Shown: positions 39,195-48,655, counted from the stretch's first letter. The stretch is DNA of 64,000 nucleotides from Paenibacillus sp. V4I7 (GCF_030817275.1 NZ_JAUSZD010000002.1:7528501-7592500); one strand, 5' to 3'. Made by a program: numbers and translations. Notes: generated from the sequence alone by a model not told the origin.

Positions 39195-41195
39195 TTACCA
39201 GGCGACCCAGCCGAATATGGCTTGCAGGAATTGAATGAGACCGAGATTTAGGCGGATTTTCCACTTGGTATCCACTTGCGTTTGCATAAAATTATTAATA
39301 TGTTTATTTTCCAGCACGAGCGAGTAATTGGGATCAATTCGAACCCAGTCTACAGGAGTCTTGTGGGTTAGTTTGAATTCGATACTGCTTTCTTTACCAT
39401 CCCATGTTTTATCTAGTACAGTGCCGTCAGAGAAATGGAACTGGATCGGTACCTCGGGTGAATTACCGCCTCGTTTGGAGATGAGAACGGCACTTTCGTA
39501 GGACTCTGCCCCTTTGCTGCCCACGGATTTGACGCGAATGCTCTCCACGGTGTAATCCATCATCATGGCGCCGTATACATATTGGTTAAAGAAATCATCC
39601 CACTTCGTTTTGGTCACTTCTTCGACAACGTTCTGAAAGTCCTTTGTAGAAGGGTGTTTAAATTCCCAACGTTGGAAATAAGTGCGCATAATGCGATCCA
39701 TTGTTTTGCTGCCAACCTGCTTCTCAATGGCTTTAAGCACGAGCTTTCCTCGTGTGTACACATTCTCAGCGTATTGATCATGTCCCGTATAGGCCCACGA
39801 GTTCTGCTGCAGGGTATTTGGAGATGTAATGAAGCTTGACTCTACAGGTAAATTTGGGGACACTCCGTACTCTGCTTCCATAACTTTATCCTCTGCATAG
39901 GAGGTAAAGCCCTCATCCAGCCATGCTTCTTCGAATTCATTGCTAGCTACGAGTCCATAAAAGAACTGATGTCCAATCTCGTGAACAACGACACGTTCTA
40001 GCTCTAGATCTGGTTTCTTGTCGCTAGCATCCCACGACGTTACCAAAGTTGGATATTCCATACCGCCCACACCGTTGCCTCCTGGGGGAGGTACGACAAT
40101 CGAAAGGGTTGAATAAGGATACGATCCGTACCATTGGCTGTAGCGGGAAAGCGCCTTTTTGGCAGCGTACATATAGCGGTCCTTCAAGTCCTGATGATTG
40201 GGATCGAGATAAAGCTTGATCTTGACCCCGGGTATTTGTGCGGTCGAGTAGGGTTCTTCCACATAAACGAAATGTGGCGATGCTGCCCAAGCGAAGTCAT
40301 GCACATCATCCGCATAAAATTGGTACGTCTTTATCCCGTTGTCGGTCACAGCAGGCTTAACCGGGAAACCGGTAGCTGCTACGATGTAGTTCGCCGGCAC
40401 TTGAATTTTCACGTCATACATCCCGAAATCGGCATAAAATTCCGAATTTCCATGGTATTGGTGGAGATTCCACCCCGGCTCTGTACGTCCTCTTGTTCCA
40501 ACCCGTTCATAGGCAGCAACTTTAGGGAACCATTGTCCGGCCATGACGAAGTCATCCACATAGCCCATTCTTGCGAAGGCGGCAGGCAGTTTGACGAGGA
40601 ATTCCGTCTTGATCGTGACTTGCTCCCCGGCTCCTACCGGTTTAGGCAGCGGGATTTTGAGCAGCGTGTGATCGTCCTTATTGCCGTCATCGGGCTGCAC
40701 GAACGCCATGCGCATACTGAGATCCTCTCCGTCAACCGTTTTCACAGAAAGCAACTTCATCCAGCCACTACTGTCTGCCTTGGCTTCATCTTCACGCAGC
40801 TTTCCACCTGATTCACGCATAAACGTCGTTTTCTTTGAGGCAAATGCATTGGGATACAGATGGAGGTAAAGCTCTTGCACAGGAACGGTTCCCGGATTTT
40901 CCCAAGTCAACGTTTGCTGCCCATTAAGCTGCCTCGTTTCGGGCGTATAAGCAACGTTCATGTGATATTCCGCAATACGATAGCTAAGCGCTGTTGGCGC
41001 TTGCTTCTCTAATGGCTTGGCGCTATCTGCAGGCTGCATGTCCGGCGCCGGAGCAGACTTTTCATCCTTAGAGACGACTGGAACGGCCCATTTACTTGCA
41101 GATGGGAGCAAATTTTCAGACAGCAGGACGGTGCCTGCTGCAAGGAGCATGACAACGAACCATTGAACCTTGCGGTTTTTGAATAGAACACTCAT
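39195..41195 (-). CDS. M1-family zinc metallopeptidase, membrane anchored
   Basis: About 666 residues from ATG 41195, five bases behind GGGGTGG. A single N-terminal membrane segment (QWFVVMLLAAGTVLLSENLL) puts the catalytic part outside the cell. The M1 core has GVGGMEYPTL (substrate N-terminus binding, like GxMEN) and the zinc motif VVHEIGHQFFYG with the third ligand E in AWLDEGFTSYAED, about residues 400-430. The C-terminal region is helical, and a strand-rich domain closes the protein. The substrate may be extracellular peptides. It runs toward the membrane-protein gene. Confidence 0.92.
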   Translation of the reverse strand: MSVLFKNRKVQWFVVMLLAAGTVLLSENLLPSASKWAVPVVSKDEKSAPAPDMQPADSAKPLEKQAPTALSYRIAEYHMNVAYTPETRQLNGQQTLTWENPGTVPVQELYLHLYPNAFASKKTTFMRESGGKLREDEAKADSSGWMKLLSVKTVDGEDLSMRMAFVQPDDGNKDDHTLLKIPLPKPVGAGEQVTIKTEFLVKLPAAFARMGYVDDFVMAGQWFPKVAAYERVGTRGRTEPGWNLHQYHGNSEFYADFGMYDVKIQVPANYIVAATGFPVKPAVTDNGIKTYQFYADDVHDFAWAASPHFVYVEEPYSTAQIPGVKIKLYLDPNHQDLKDRYMYAAKKALSRYSQWYGSYPYSTLSIVVPPPGGNGVGGMEYPTLVTSWDASDKKPDLELERVVVHEIGHQFFYGLVASNEFEEAWLDEGFTSYAEDKVMEAEYGVSPNLPVESSFITSPNTLQQNSWAYTGHDQYAENVYTRGKLVLKAIEKQVGSKTMDRIMRTYFQRWEFKHPSTKDFQNVVEEVTKTKWDDFFNQYVYGAMMMDYTVESIRVKSVGSKGAESYESAVLISKRGGNSPEVPIQFHFSDGTVLDKTWDGKESSIEFKLTHKTPVDWVRIDPNYSLVLENKHINNFMQTQVDTKWKIRLNLGLIQFLQAIFGWVAW

Positions 41196-41549
41196 GATAT
41201 CCACCCCGCCTAAACAAGCATCTACAGCATGTATATGTAGACAACCTAGGGAATATTTCTGAGCTTGGAAAAGAATTGTTAGAAGGAGGGGGAACGAAGT
41301 GGTTAATCAATGAGTCTATAAGGTATAAGGGGTGTTGAAGCGATGAATAAATTTCGAAAAGTGATCGTTGGATGCTTTTATAGATGAAAGAGCAGTCGGC
41401 AGTATCACGGTGGAAGTGATGTAGTAAAGACAGTAACGAGAAATAGTCCTTCCACATTAACAGCAACCAGCCCTTGTTCTGGAGGATGACTTTAGCTACA
41501 ATGAAAGCAAAGCGTCATTTTAACATTACGAAGAGTGGAAGGTGCCCTC

Positions 41550-42041
41550 ATGGAAGCGGATAAAAAGAAGCTAGCCTTAAATATAGTAAGTTCCAAAGTG
41601 AACCATAAAGGATTCGGTGCCGGAGCGATCGATCTAAGCAACGTATCTGGTGTCATTATTGACGGGGATGAAGCCTACCTGGACGAAGGTACACTTCATG
41701 CCAAAAGTAAGATCGAAAAAGGCATTAAATTCTCAACGAACAAAGAAGATGTGCCAAATGGCCGTAAAGCTTGGATCGTTTGGGTCGCAGTCGACCGTAC
41801 GGAAGAAGGAGCTTACTACGCTGGTATGACAGCATGCGAAATGCTAGTTGACACCGAAGCGCGCAGAGGATGGAAAATTCTAGCCGAGCACGTGAACAAA
41901 ATGGATGCTGCAATGAAGCGTAAATTCATCTTCGACGGCTTGGATGACAAGGAGCGGGCGCTGCTCAAAAATCAGCTGATCGCGCACAACGAGGAGTGGT
42001 GGAATCGCTCAGATCAAGCATTGAAAGATGCACTTTCATAA
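41550..42041 (+). CDS. ywhD: YwhD-family protein
   Basis: 163 residues from ATG 41550, seven bases behind GGAAGG; the frame extends to GTG 41535. The sequence matches the YwhD family of Bacillales (about 170 residues): NIVSSKVNHKGFGAGAIDLS, DEGTLHAKSKIEKGIKF, WVAVDRTEEGAYYAGMTACE and HVNKMDAAMKRKF. Its function is unknown. In Bacillus subtilis ywhD also lies near pbpG and speE, so the position supports orthology. TTGTTC (17-base spacer) TACAAT at 41473-41501 is a possible promoter. The 41205-41549 gap holds nothing else clear. Confidence 0.9.
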   Translation: MEADKKKLALNIVSSKVNHKGFGAGAIDLSNVSGVIIDGDEAYLDEGTLHAKSKIEKGIKFSTNKEDVPNGRKAWIVWVAVDRTEEGAYYAGMTACEMLVDTEARRGWKILAEHVNKMDAAMKRKFIFDGLDDKERALLKNQLIAHNEEWWNRSDQALKDALS

Positions 42042-42153
42042 GCGATCAAACACACAAATAGAGATTATGAACATTATGTGTCATCCATTGTTACGTTTGG
42101 GTGAACCGAGTATACTAGACCCTAGTGTATGTTACCTCATATACTAGGACAGC

Positions 42154-42191
42154 AAAAAGGCAGACTAAGACGCGCTTAGTTCTGCCTTTTT
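42154..42191. terminator. Bidirectional terminator between ywhD and pbpG
   Basis: AAAAAGGCAGA / TTCTGCCTTTTT with CTAAG / CTTAG inside and a 5-base loop. It ends both convergent genes. Just upstream, three alternating arms (TATACTAG, CTAGTGTAT, ATACTAGG) at 42111-42148 can form alternative hairpins. Confidence 0.9.
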
Positions 42192-42213
42192 GTGTTCTCT
42201 GGAAACAGGTGGA

Positions 42214-44316
42214 TCAGTCGTTCCACCAGCGTTTGATATCATTCCACCAAGAGCCGTTTTGGCCTTTTGGGGTACCCTTTGGATCATCGTTCGAAGCTGG
42301 CTTCGCAGGTTTGCCTGTGCAGAATGTTGTCGGCTCCGTGCCAACCAGGAAAGCCTCCATATGCGAGTTCGGACAATCTTCATTGGACAGCTTGCCGCTC
42401 ACCGGATCTATATAGACACTTGTTACTCCATCAGGAATCGGGAACAACTTAGGTGGTATCGCCTCTAACGTTTGTTCCGTGAACTCCGCGAAAATCGGAG
42501 AAGCCAAGTGAGACTCAACCGTCGAAATATCCCTACTCTTGTCATAGCCGACCCATACGGCAGTTGCGAGCTCCGGTGTGAAGCCAACCAGCCACGCATC
42601 GGTGTCGGTCGTACCGGTTTTGCCGGCTATCGGACGTTTAATCGTACTGGCTACGCGGTTACCGGTTCCGCCCTCTTCGAACACGCTCTCCATCAGATTC
42701 GTCATTACATAGGCGACAGCTGGATCAAGCACTGGCTCCGCTTGCGGGCTCACTTCATATAAGATTTGACCGTTCGCATCCTCAATACGCACAATCGCCG
42801 TCGTCTCCTGATGAACGCCTTGATTCGCAATCGTACCGAACGCAGACGCCATTTCGAGAGGGCTTACGGGGAAGGACCCTAAAGCCAATGACGGCAGCGG
42901 CTTCATCGGAGATGCAATACCAAGCTTGCGGGCCAGCTCGATAACCTTCGCAGGACCGACATCCAGAATCGTATGCACCGCATAGATGTTATCCGATTTC
43001 GAAATCGCCTGCCGCATATCAATATTGGCATTGGCATACTGATCGTTAAAGTTTCTAGGTGTGTACTGTTGACGGCCTTCATCGTAGGTGAACACCGTCG
43101 GCTCACTTTTTACCTGTGTCACGGGTGTATAGCCATTTTGCAGAGCAACCATATAGACGATTGGTTTAAAAGAGGACCCTGGCTGTCTCGTATTCGAGAG
43201 TGCACGGTTGAACTGATTCTCGGAATAGTCGCGGCCGCCGACCATCGCTTTAATTTCTCCCGTCCTTGGGTCGATTGCCACGAGTGCGGCTTGAAGGTCT
43301 GCTTTACCCGTCAGCTGTTTCGTAATCACGGTCTCGGCAATCTGCTGAGTATTTTTATCCAGTGTTGTGAAGATACGAATACCGCCCTGATCGAACTGTT
43401 CCTCCGGTATGCCCAGCTTATCCGTTGCTAGTGCTCGTACATAATCCCGGAAGTAGGGGGCTGCTGCTGGCTTTTTCTTTGTAAGCGGCTGTATCGTCAG
43501 CTTCTCTTTGCCTGCGGCGTCAGCGGCGCTTTGTGTAATGAAGCCACTGCGCACCATCGTCTGCAGCACCACCTTTTGCCGATCCATCGCATTATTCAGA
43601 TCATAATACGGCGAGTAGTAGCGTGGACCTTTGGGGACACCAGCGATCATCGCGCTTTCCGCCAACGTTAATTCACTGGCATGCTTGCCGAAGAAAAGTT
43701 CGGAAGCCGTTTCAATCCCATACGTCGAATGACCGTAGTAGATCTGATTCAAATAATTCGCCAGAATTTCATCTTTGGTCAGCTGCATTTCCATTTGCAC
43801 AGCGAACACGGTTTCCTTGATTTTACGCGACCAAGTCCGATCATGGTTTAAATATAAATTCCGAGCTAATTGTTGAGTTATCGTTCCTGCACCTTGCACC
43901 TTGGCCATGGCTTGTACATTGACAACAGCTGCCCTTGCTACTGCCTTCACATCTACACCGAAATGATCATAGAAATGCTGATCCTCCACAGCGAGCGTTG
44001 CTTTAATGAGATAAGGCGATATTTCATTCAGTGAGACGACCTGTCGATTTTGCCCGGAATAAAAGGTGTCGATTAGTTCGCCATGTGTATCGTACATTTG
44101 GGAGGTTTGCAGCATTTTGGTGACGGGCAGTGTTTGAGCACGCAAATAGACGAGACTGCCAGCGGCCACGATGAGGAGCAGAACGCAGGAAGTGAATAGG
44201 AATGAGAACATTTTCTTGATACGACGCATCCAGCGCATAGACGCAGGTACCTCTTTATCCCTAGGTGCTTGTGGTGTGCCTGTAGATGGCTGACGATGGT
44301 TCTCGTTCTCGGACAT
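42214..44316 (-). CDS. pbpG: Class A penicillin-binding protein (transglycosylase-transpeptidase)
   Basis: 700 residues. A short cytoplasmic tail and one membrane helix (about 37-57) lead to the GT51 transglycosylase with AVEDQHFYDHFGVD (catalytic E), GAGTITQQLARN and KIKETVFAVQME. The transpeptidase follows with SxxK in PGSSFKP, SDN in ISKSDN and KTGTT near residue 555. It polymerises and cross-links peptidoglycan outside the membrane. The gene order ywhD-pbpG-speE equals that around Bacillus pbpG (PBP2d), which acts in sporulation, so I use that symbol; other class A proteins share the layout. AAAGGAGG lies nine bases before ATG 44316. Confidence 0.93.
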   Translation of the reverse strand: MSENENHRQPSTGTPQAPRDKEVPASMRWMRRIKKMFSFLFTSCVLLLIVAAGSLVYLRAQTLPVTKMLQTSQMYDTHGELIDTFYSGQNRQVVSLNEISPYLIKATLAVEDQHFYDHFGVDVKAVARAAVVNVQAMAKVQGAGTITQQLARNLYLNHDRTWSRKIKETVFAVQMEMQLTKDEILANYLNQIYYGHSTYGIETASELFFGKHASELTLAESAMIAGVPKGPRYYSPYYDLNNAMDRQKVVLQTMVRSGFITQSAADAAGKEKLTIQPLTKKKPAAAPYFRDYVRALATDKLGIPEEQFDQGGIRIFTTLDKNTQQIAETVITKQLTGKADLQAALVAIDPRTGEIKAMVGGRDYSENQFNRALSNTRQPGSSFKPIVYMVALQNGYTPVTQVKSEPTVFTYDEGRQQYTPRNFNDQYANANIDMRQAISKSDNIYAVHTILDVGPAKVIELARKLGIASPMKPLPSLALGSFPVSPLEMASAFGTIANQGVHQETTAIVRIEDANGQILYEVSPQAEPVLDPAVAYVMTNLMESVFEEGGTGNRVASTIKRPIAGKTGTTDTDAWLVGFTPELATAVWVGYDKSRDISTVESHLASPIFAEFTEQTLEAIPPKLFPIPDGVTSVYIDPVSGKLSNEDCPNSHMEAFLVGTEPTTFCTGKPAKPASNDDPKGTPKGQNGSWWNDIKRWWND

Positions 44317-44438
44317 CTCTTCTTACCTCCTTTCTCCATGCTCTAAGGCATTACTATCCAGTATGGAAAAGCATGGCAGTCCGTATTCAACGAATTGTAA
44401 ATATTTTTTGTTAAATGTTTAAAAACCCTAGGAAAATA

Positions 44439-44466
44439 TTGCATTTTGGGGGTAATGAACTATAAT
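44439..44466 (+). promoter_or_regulatory. Candidate speE promoter
   Basis: TTGCAT (44439-44444) and TATAAT (44461-44466) are 16 bases apart, followed by an untranslated leader of about 130 bases with no recognised riboswitch. Confidence 0.6.
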
Positions 44467-44601
44467 ACAATTTGTGCGTATGAAGGGTCTTGAAATTACA
44501 GCACCGCTTCGCATGACTTTTCCAACTGGTGGAACACTGTTAGAGACAACGAATGTCAGGATTTATTCATCCCAAATATAGCAGCGAAAGAAGGTATAAA
44601 C

Positions 44602-45429
44602 ATGGAACTGTGGTACACAGAGAAACAAACCGATAGCTTCGGTATTACAGCAAAAGTAAAAGAGACATACGTAAGAGAACAAACGGACTTCCAAGACCTT
44701 TCGATGATCGAAACCGAAGAATGGGGAACAATGCTTACCCTGGACGGTATGGTTATGACAACGGTCAGAGACGAATTCGTTTATCACGAAATGGTTGCTC
44801 ACCCTGCGCTTGTTACCCACCCGAACCCAGAGTACGTGCTTGTAGTAGGCGGCGGCGACGGCGGAGTGATCCGTGAAATCATGAAGCACCCAAAGGTGAA
44901 AAAGGCTGTTCTTGTTGATATCGACGGTAAAGTAATTGAGTACTCCAAAAAGTACCTGCCAACCATTGCCGGCGAATTGGATAACCCGCGTGTAGAAGTC
45001 ATTGTTAACGATGGCTACATGCACATTCACGATCACAAAAACACCTACGACGTTATCATGGTCGATTCCACTGAACCTGTTGGTCCAGCTGTTGAGCTGT
45101 TCTCCAAAGGCTTCTACCAGGGTATCTTTGATGCGTTAAAAGAAGACGGTATCTTCGTAGCACAAACGGATAACCCTTGGTTCAAAGCAGACCTGATCCA
45201 AACGGTTAACCGTGATGTCAAAGAAATCTTCCCAATCGTACGTGTGTACAGCGCGAACATTCCTACGTACCCAAGCGGTCTCTGGACCTTCACAATGGGC
45301 AGCAAAAAGCACGATCCCCTGCAAGTTGAGGAAGCAGCAATCCCAGAATTCCCAACGAAGTACTACACACCACGTCTACATAGAGCGGCATTTATTCTGC
45401 CTAAATTTGTTGAAGATTTGATTAAATAA
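44602..45429 (+). CDS. speE: Spermidine synthase
   Basis: 275 residues. The aminopropyltransferase signature is intact: ELWYTEKQTDSFGI at the start, LTLDGMVMTTVRDEFVYHEM, the decarboxy-SAM loop VLVVGGGDGGVIREIMKHP, and the catalytic aspartate in IMVDSTEPVGPA. It moves the aminopropyl group from decarboxylated SAM to putrescine. In Bacillus, speE is followed by speB; here speB is absent and a non-coding stretch and ywiB follow. Confidence 0.95.
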   Translation: MELWYTEKQTDSFGITAKVKETYVREQTDFQDLSMIETEEWGTMLTLDGMVMTTVRDEFVYHEMVAHPALVTHPNPEYVLVVGGGDGGVIREIMKHPKVKKAVLVDIDGKVIEYSKKYLPTIAGELDNPRVEVIVNDGYMHIHDHKNTYDVIMVDSTEPVGPAVELFSKGFYQGIFDALKEDGIFVAQTDNPWFKADLIQTVNRDVKEIFPIVRVYSANIPTYPSGLWTFTMGSKKHDPLQVEEAAIPEFPTKYYTPRLHRAAFILPKFVEDLIK

Positions 45430-45437
45430 TGAAATTG

Positions 45438-45485
45438 AACCGCCGGTTGTTTCTGTGCTTGTCACGGGAACGCTGGCGGTTTTAG
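45438..45485 (+). terminator. Likely speE terminator
   Basis: AACCGCC and GGCGGTT pair across 30 bases that contain another small stem, followed by TTTAGTTTT. The U-tract is interrupted. Confidence 0.55.
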
Positions 45486-45946
45486 TTTTGGCGGCTTGTT
45501 GGAATGCTTCTAGCTTGGTTTGGCTACTCTAATGACGCATCCCCTCTTCATGTGCCTGGCGCTAACAGTCTTTGTTTCCGCACCCGGCAGTCGGTATTCC
45601 AACTCTCACTGTTAAAGCTCTGAAAAAGTACATCAAATTTCGGTGAAACTGGCCCACATCGCAAAAATGACCCGAATTTGATGTAGGAAATGCAGGTTCT
45701 CGGGGCAACTCCAACATTTTTATCAAAAAAGCCTGCACTAAATACATCTAAATCCATTCCCTCAGGACCTATAGCGTCCTAATTCCCTAAACCTACACAG
45801 AAATCGACTCGGCGATAACTCCGTAATGTACGCTGATCTCCCGTAATACATTGAATTTAGCGAACCTTTCATATAAACTAATACCTAACTTGCCTTATCT
45901 GACATAAGGTGCAAACAGGTACTGCAGAATAGGAGAATGACGGACC
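45486..45946. other. Non-coding stretch with inverted and direct repeats
   Basis: About 460 bases without a convincing gene; the short frames here have no ribosome site. It contains a near-perfect inverted repeat ACATCAAATTTCGG (45630-45643) / CCGAATTTGATGT (45672-45684), a hairpin AGGAC-CTATAGC-GTCCT (45764-45780) and the direct repeat CTCCGTAATGTAC / CTCCCGTAATACAT (around 45818-45855). It may be a decayed or dispersed intergenic element. Confidence 0.5.
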
Positions 45947-46357
45947 ATGACGGCTAAAGAGCGCGTGCGGATCCGAATTGAAAGTCGAAGCGGGAGCGAG
46001 ACTACCGTGCAGAAAGCGCGAGGGGATCTTTATCGTAAAGGCAATCACACGTACATCCGCTATGAAGAAGAGCCGAACGAGCTTGGACGAACAGTGACGC
46101 TCATTAAGCTGGAAGACAATCAGATACGAATCGTCCGCCAAGGCGACGTGCAAGCAGAGCAGACATTTCTACCAGGCGAGAAGAGGATTGGCTTTTATCA
46201 AACACCTCAAGGTAGATTGGAACTCGAAATCGAGACACATGAGCTAACCTCGGAAGCCGTACATGGCATCGGTATCACAAGGTGGAGCTATGATTTATAT
46301 GCATCAGGCACTCATGCGGGAACATACAGGATCAAGTTGTTAATTCAGGAGGAGTAA
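45947..46357 (+). CDS. ywiB: DUF1934 protein YwiB
   Basis: 136 residues forming a small calycin-like beta barrel, matching the DUF1934/YwiB family: VRIRIESRSGSETTVQKARG, KGNHTYIRYEE, IRIVRQGDVQAEQTFLPGEK and TPQGRLELEIETHEL. The role is unknown. In Bacillus ywiB also precedes argS directly. AGGAG is 11 bases upstream of ATG 45947. argS begins five bases after the stop, so they form one operon. Confidence 0.9.
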   Translation: MTAKERVRIRIESRSGSETTVQKARGDLYRKGNHTYIRYEEEPNELGRTVTLIKLEDNQIRIVRQGDVQAEQTFLPGEKRIGFYQTPQGRLELEIETHELTSEAVHGIGITRWSYDLYASGTHAGTYRIKLLIQEE

Positions 46358-46362
46358 GACGA

Positions 46363-48036
46363 ATGGATGTACTAAACGAAGTCAAAGCCATAGTTAAACA
46401 AGCTATAATAGAGGCAGTTACAGCTGCAGGCATCGTGGACGCGGCGCAAATACCGGAGATTATTCTTGAGGTCCCGAAAGAGAAGACACACGGGGATTTC
46501 GCAACGAATGTCGCGATGCAGCTGACCCGAATTGCTAAGCAGAACCCAAGACAAATTGCCGAGCAAATTATCGCTAACCTGCAAAAGGATAAAGCCAATA
46601 TCGCAGAAGCGGAAATTGCGGGGCCTGGTTTTATTAATTTTAAAATGAACAAAGTGTACCTATACCCGGTTATTGAAAATGTTCAAAAACTAGGTGATCG
46701 CTACGGTGCGACGAACGTCGGTCAAGGGCTTAAAGTGCAAGTGGAATTCGTTAGCGCCAATCCAACAGGTTCTCTGCATTTGGGACATGCTCGTGGAGCG
46801 GCAGTGGGGGACGTGCTGTGCAACGTGCTTGATCTGGCTGGATACGCTGTATCCCGAGAGTACTACATCAATGATGCCGGTAACCAAGTGGTCAATTTGG
46901 CCAAATCGATCGAAGCTCGCTATCTGCAAGCGCTCGGACAAGAAGCAGAGATGCCGGAAGACGGGTACTTCGGTGAAGATATCAAAGGCTTTGCCGCGGA
47001 TCTTGCAGCGGAAGAAGGGGATCGCCTTCTCAGCTTGCCAGAAGATGAGCGTCGTGCTTATTTCCGTACCTACGGGTTGAAAAAAGAACTCGACAAAATC
47101 AAACGCGATTTAGGTCGCTTTGGTGTTCATTTCGACAACTGGTTCTCCGAAACGTCGATTTATGAAGATAACCTCATTCCACCCGTTCTCCAAGAGCTGC
47201 GGGATAATGGACACATATATGAAGAAGAAGGCGCGACTTGGTTAAATACAACACCCCTAGGTGACGACAAGAATCGCGTACTGATTAAGAATGACGGTTC
47301 CTTTACTTACCTTACACCGGATATTGCCTACCATCGTAATAAATTTGGGCGCGGCTTTGAGCGTTTGATTAATATTTGGGGCGCGGATCATCATGGCTAC
47401 ATTCCACGGATGAAAGCGGCTATGACAGCGCTTGGTTTTGAATCGGATCGACTCGTTGTGCTAATTGCCCAAATGGTGAGCCTTTTCCAAAATGGGGAAA
47501 AGGTGAAAATGTCCAAACGGACGGGCAAAGCAGTCACGATGGAGGATCTCATGGACGAAGTCGGCGTAGACCCGATTCGTTATTTCTTCGCGATGCGCAG
47601 CATGGACTCGCATTTGGACTTTGACATGGACTTGGCGGTTTCTCAGTCTAATGAGAACCCTGTGTTCTATGTGCAGTACGCACATGCGCGGATATGCAGC
47701 ATCTTCCGTCAGGCGGAAGAGCAGAACATCCAGGTACTTCCGCTGGAGCAGGTAGACCTTAGTCAGCTTACTTCGGAAGCTGAGTTCGACTTGCTGCGCA
47801 AGATGGGCGAGCTTCCGGAGGAAATTGCCATTGCGGCCGATCAATATGCGCCGCATCGGCTCATCCGCTATGTCTATGAACTGGCAAGCCAGTTCCATAG
47901 CTATTACAGAGGCCACTATGTCATCACGGATGACGCGGCCTTAACTCAGGCACGCCTCGCTTTGCTCGGCGCGCTTCGTATTACCTTAGCCAACACGCTT
48001 CGCGTGGTTGGCGTATCCGCCCCAGAGCGGATGTAG
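46363..48036 (+). CDS. argS: Arginyl-tRNA synthetase
   Basis: 557 residues, class I. An N-terminal additional domain (HGDFATNVAMQL) is followed by the HIGH-type motif in NPTGSLHLGHARGA near residue 130, YYINDAGNQV, INIWGADHHGYIPRMKAA, KMSKRTGKAVTMEDL (KMSKS equivalent) and the all-helical anticodon-binding domain ending in ALRITLANTLRVVGVSAPERM. It charges tRNA-Arg and, as in other ArgRS enzymes, probably needs the tRNA for activation. AGGAGG precedes ATG 46363. No T-box leader is seen. Confidence 0.97.
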   Translation: MDVLNEVKAIVKQAIIEAVTAAGIVDAAQIPEIILEVPKEKTHGDFATNVAMQLTRIAKQNPRQIAEQIIANLQKDKANIAEAEIAGPGFINFKMNKVYLYPVIENVQKLGDRYGATNVGQGLKVQVEFVSANPTGSLHLGHARGAAVGDVLCNVLDLAGYAVSREYYINDAGNQVVNLAKSIEARYLQALGQEAEMPEDGYFGEDIKGFAADLAAEEGDRLLSLPEDERRAYFRTYGLKKELDKIKRDLGRFGVHFDNWFSETSIYEDNLIPPVLQELRDNGHIYEEEGATWLNTTPLGDDKNRVLIKNDGSFTYLTPDIAYHRNKFGRGFERLINIWGADHHGYIPRMKAAMTALGFESDRLVVLIAQMVSLFQNGEKVKMSKRTGKAVTMEDLMDEVGVDPIRYFFAMRSMDSHLDFDMDLAVSQSNENPVFYVQYAHARICSIFRQAEEQNIQVLPLEQVDLSQLTSEAEFDLLRKMGELPEEIAIAADQYAPHRLIRYVYELASQFHSYYRGHYVITDDAALTQARLALLGALRITLANTLRVVGVSAPERM

Positions 48037-48057
48037 CATCCGCTCCTCAAGACCGAA

Positions 48058-48105
48058 GGGACGATCCCCATGTCTACGTAGACATGAGAGATCGTCCCTT
48101 TTTTT
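48058..48105 (+). terminator. Terminator of the ywiB-argS operon
   Basis: GGGACGATC / GATCGTCCC encloses CATGTCTACGTAGACATG and is followed by seven U. Confidence 0.92.
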
Positions 48106-48301
48106 GTTAATACCAGAAATATGAGTCTGGTGGACTTAGCTTGTGGCCCATCTACCTTATCAAATGTTTCGCACCATGAAGGTGTCTATACGGTCATATT
48201 GAGGTGTGAGTGTGAAAGTGAGTACTTTACAGTAAAATGCAACCCTAGTGCATTTTTTAATTATTTAAGTGCTTCTTTTATGCCTGGCATGTAAGTGGAA
48301 T

Positions 48302-48480
48302 TGTAAAACGTACAACAATTCCCCTTGTTTTTCGCTCCAAGCAGAGAAATGATGTATTCCGTGCAACAAAATAGCAGTATTTCATCCAAAGTGGCCATCT
48401 TTGGGAGATAATGTTGTATTTTGTGCAATATTCGCAGGAATAAAGGAGATTAACATGACTAAAGTTGTACTTTGTACAAC
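48302..48480. repeat. Four evenly spaced 15-bp palindromic cores
   Basis: TTGTAAAACGTACAA (48302), ATGTATTCCGTGCAA (48353), TTGTATTTTGTGCAA (48415) and TTGTACTTTGTACAA (48466) share the pattern WTGTAN4GTRCAA (W, A or T; R, A or G). Start-to-start distances are 51, 62 and 51 bases. Between the copies sequence similarity is weak. 48106-48301 holds nothing clear. Confidence 0.6.
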
Positions 48481-48491
48481 TCATACATGAA
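48456..48491 (+). CDS. Possible 11-codon ORF with a strong ribosome site
   Basis: AAAGGAG at 48443-48449 lies six bases before ATG 48456. The frame MTKVVLCTTHT ends at TGA 48491, and the fourth palindromic core lies inside it. It could be a leader peptide or the broken start of a lost gene; no downstream plus-strand gene follows. Confidence 0.25.
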
Positions 48492-48524
48492 CCAGCCGAA
48501 AGCGCCGGCGGTTCCGCCTTCCGC

Positions 48525-48605
48525 TCTTACTCTCGCTCGCCCTTGCCGTTGCTCTTGCTCTTGTCCTTGCCCTTGCCCTTGCTTTCGCCTTTGCTCTTCG
48601 CTTCC
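48525..48605. repeat. Low-complexity hexamer-like tract
   Basis: A run of degenerate six-base units (GCTCTT, GTCCTT, GCCCTT, GCTTTC, GCCTTT) continues for about 80 bases just after the subtilase stop. Read on the minus strand in one frame it would code for alternating K/R-A; no gene is supported. Confidence 0.6.
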
Positions 48606-48655
48606 GCTCTTCGCTTCCGCCCGGGCTCCCACCAAAGCTCAAGCATCCACACGGC

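Noticed and set aside
40134..40811. 225-residue plus-strand frame inside the M1 peptidase gene
   Set aside because: The peptidase on the other strand has intact catalytic motifs; the frame has no recognisable domain.
45548..45757. Short minus-strand frames between speE and ywiB
   Set aside because: Two overlapping frames with no ribosome site or hydrophobic pattern; better explained as non-coding repeat sequence.
45800..46362. T-box leader before argS
   Set aside because: No T-box core or specifier hairpin is visible, and ywiB lies between.
48302..48480. CRISPR array
   Set aside because: The repeated cores are only 15 bases, degenerate and palindromic, with unequal spacing, and no cas gene is present.
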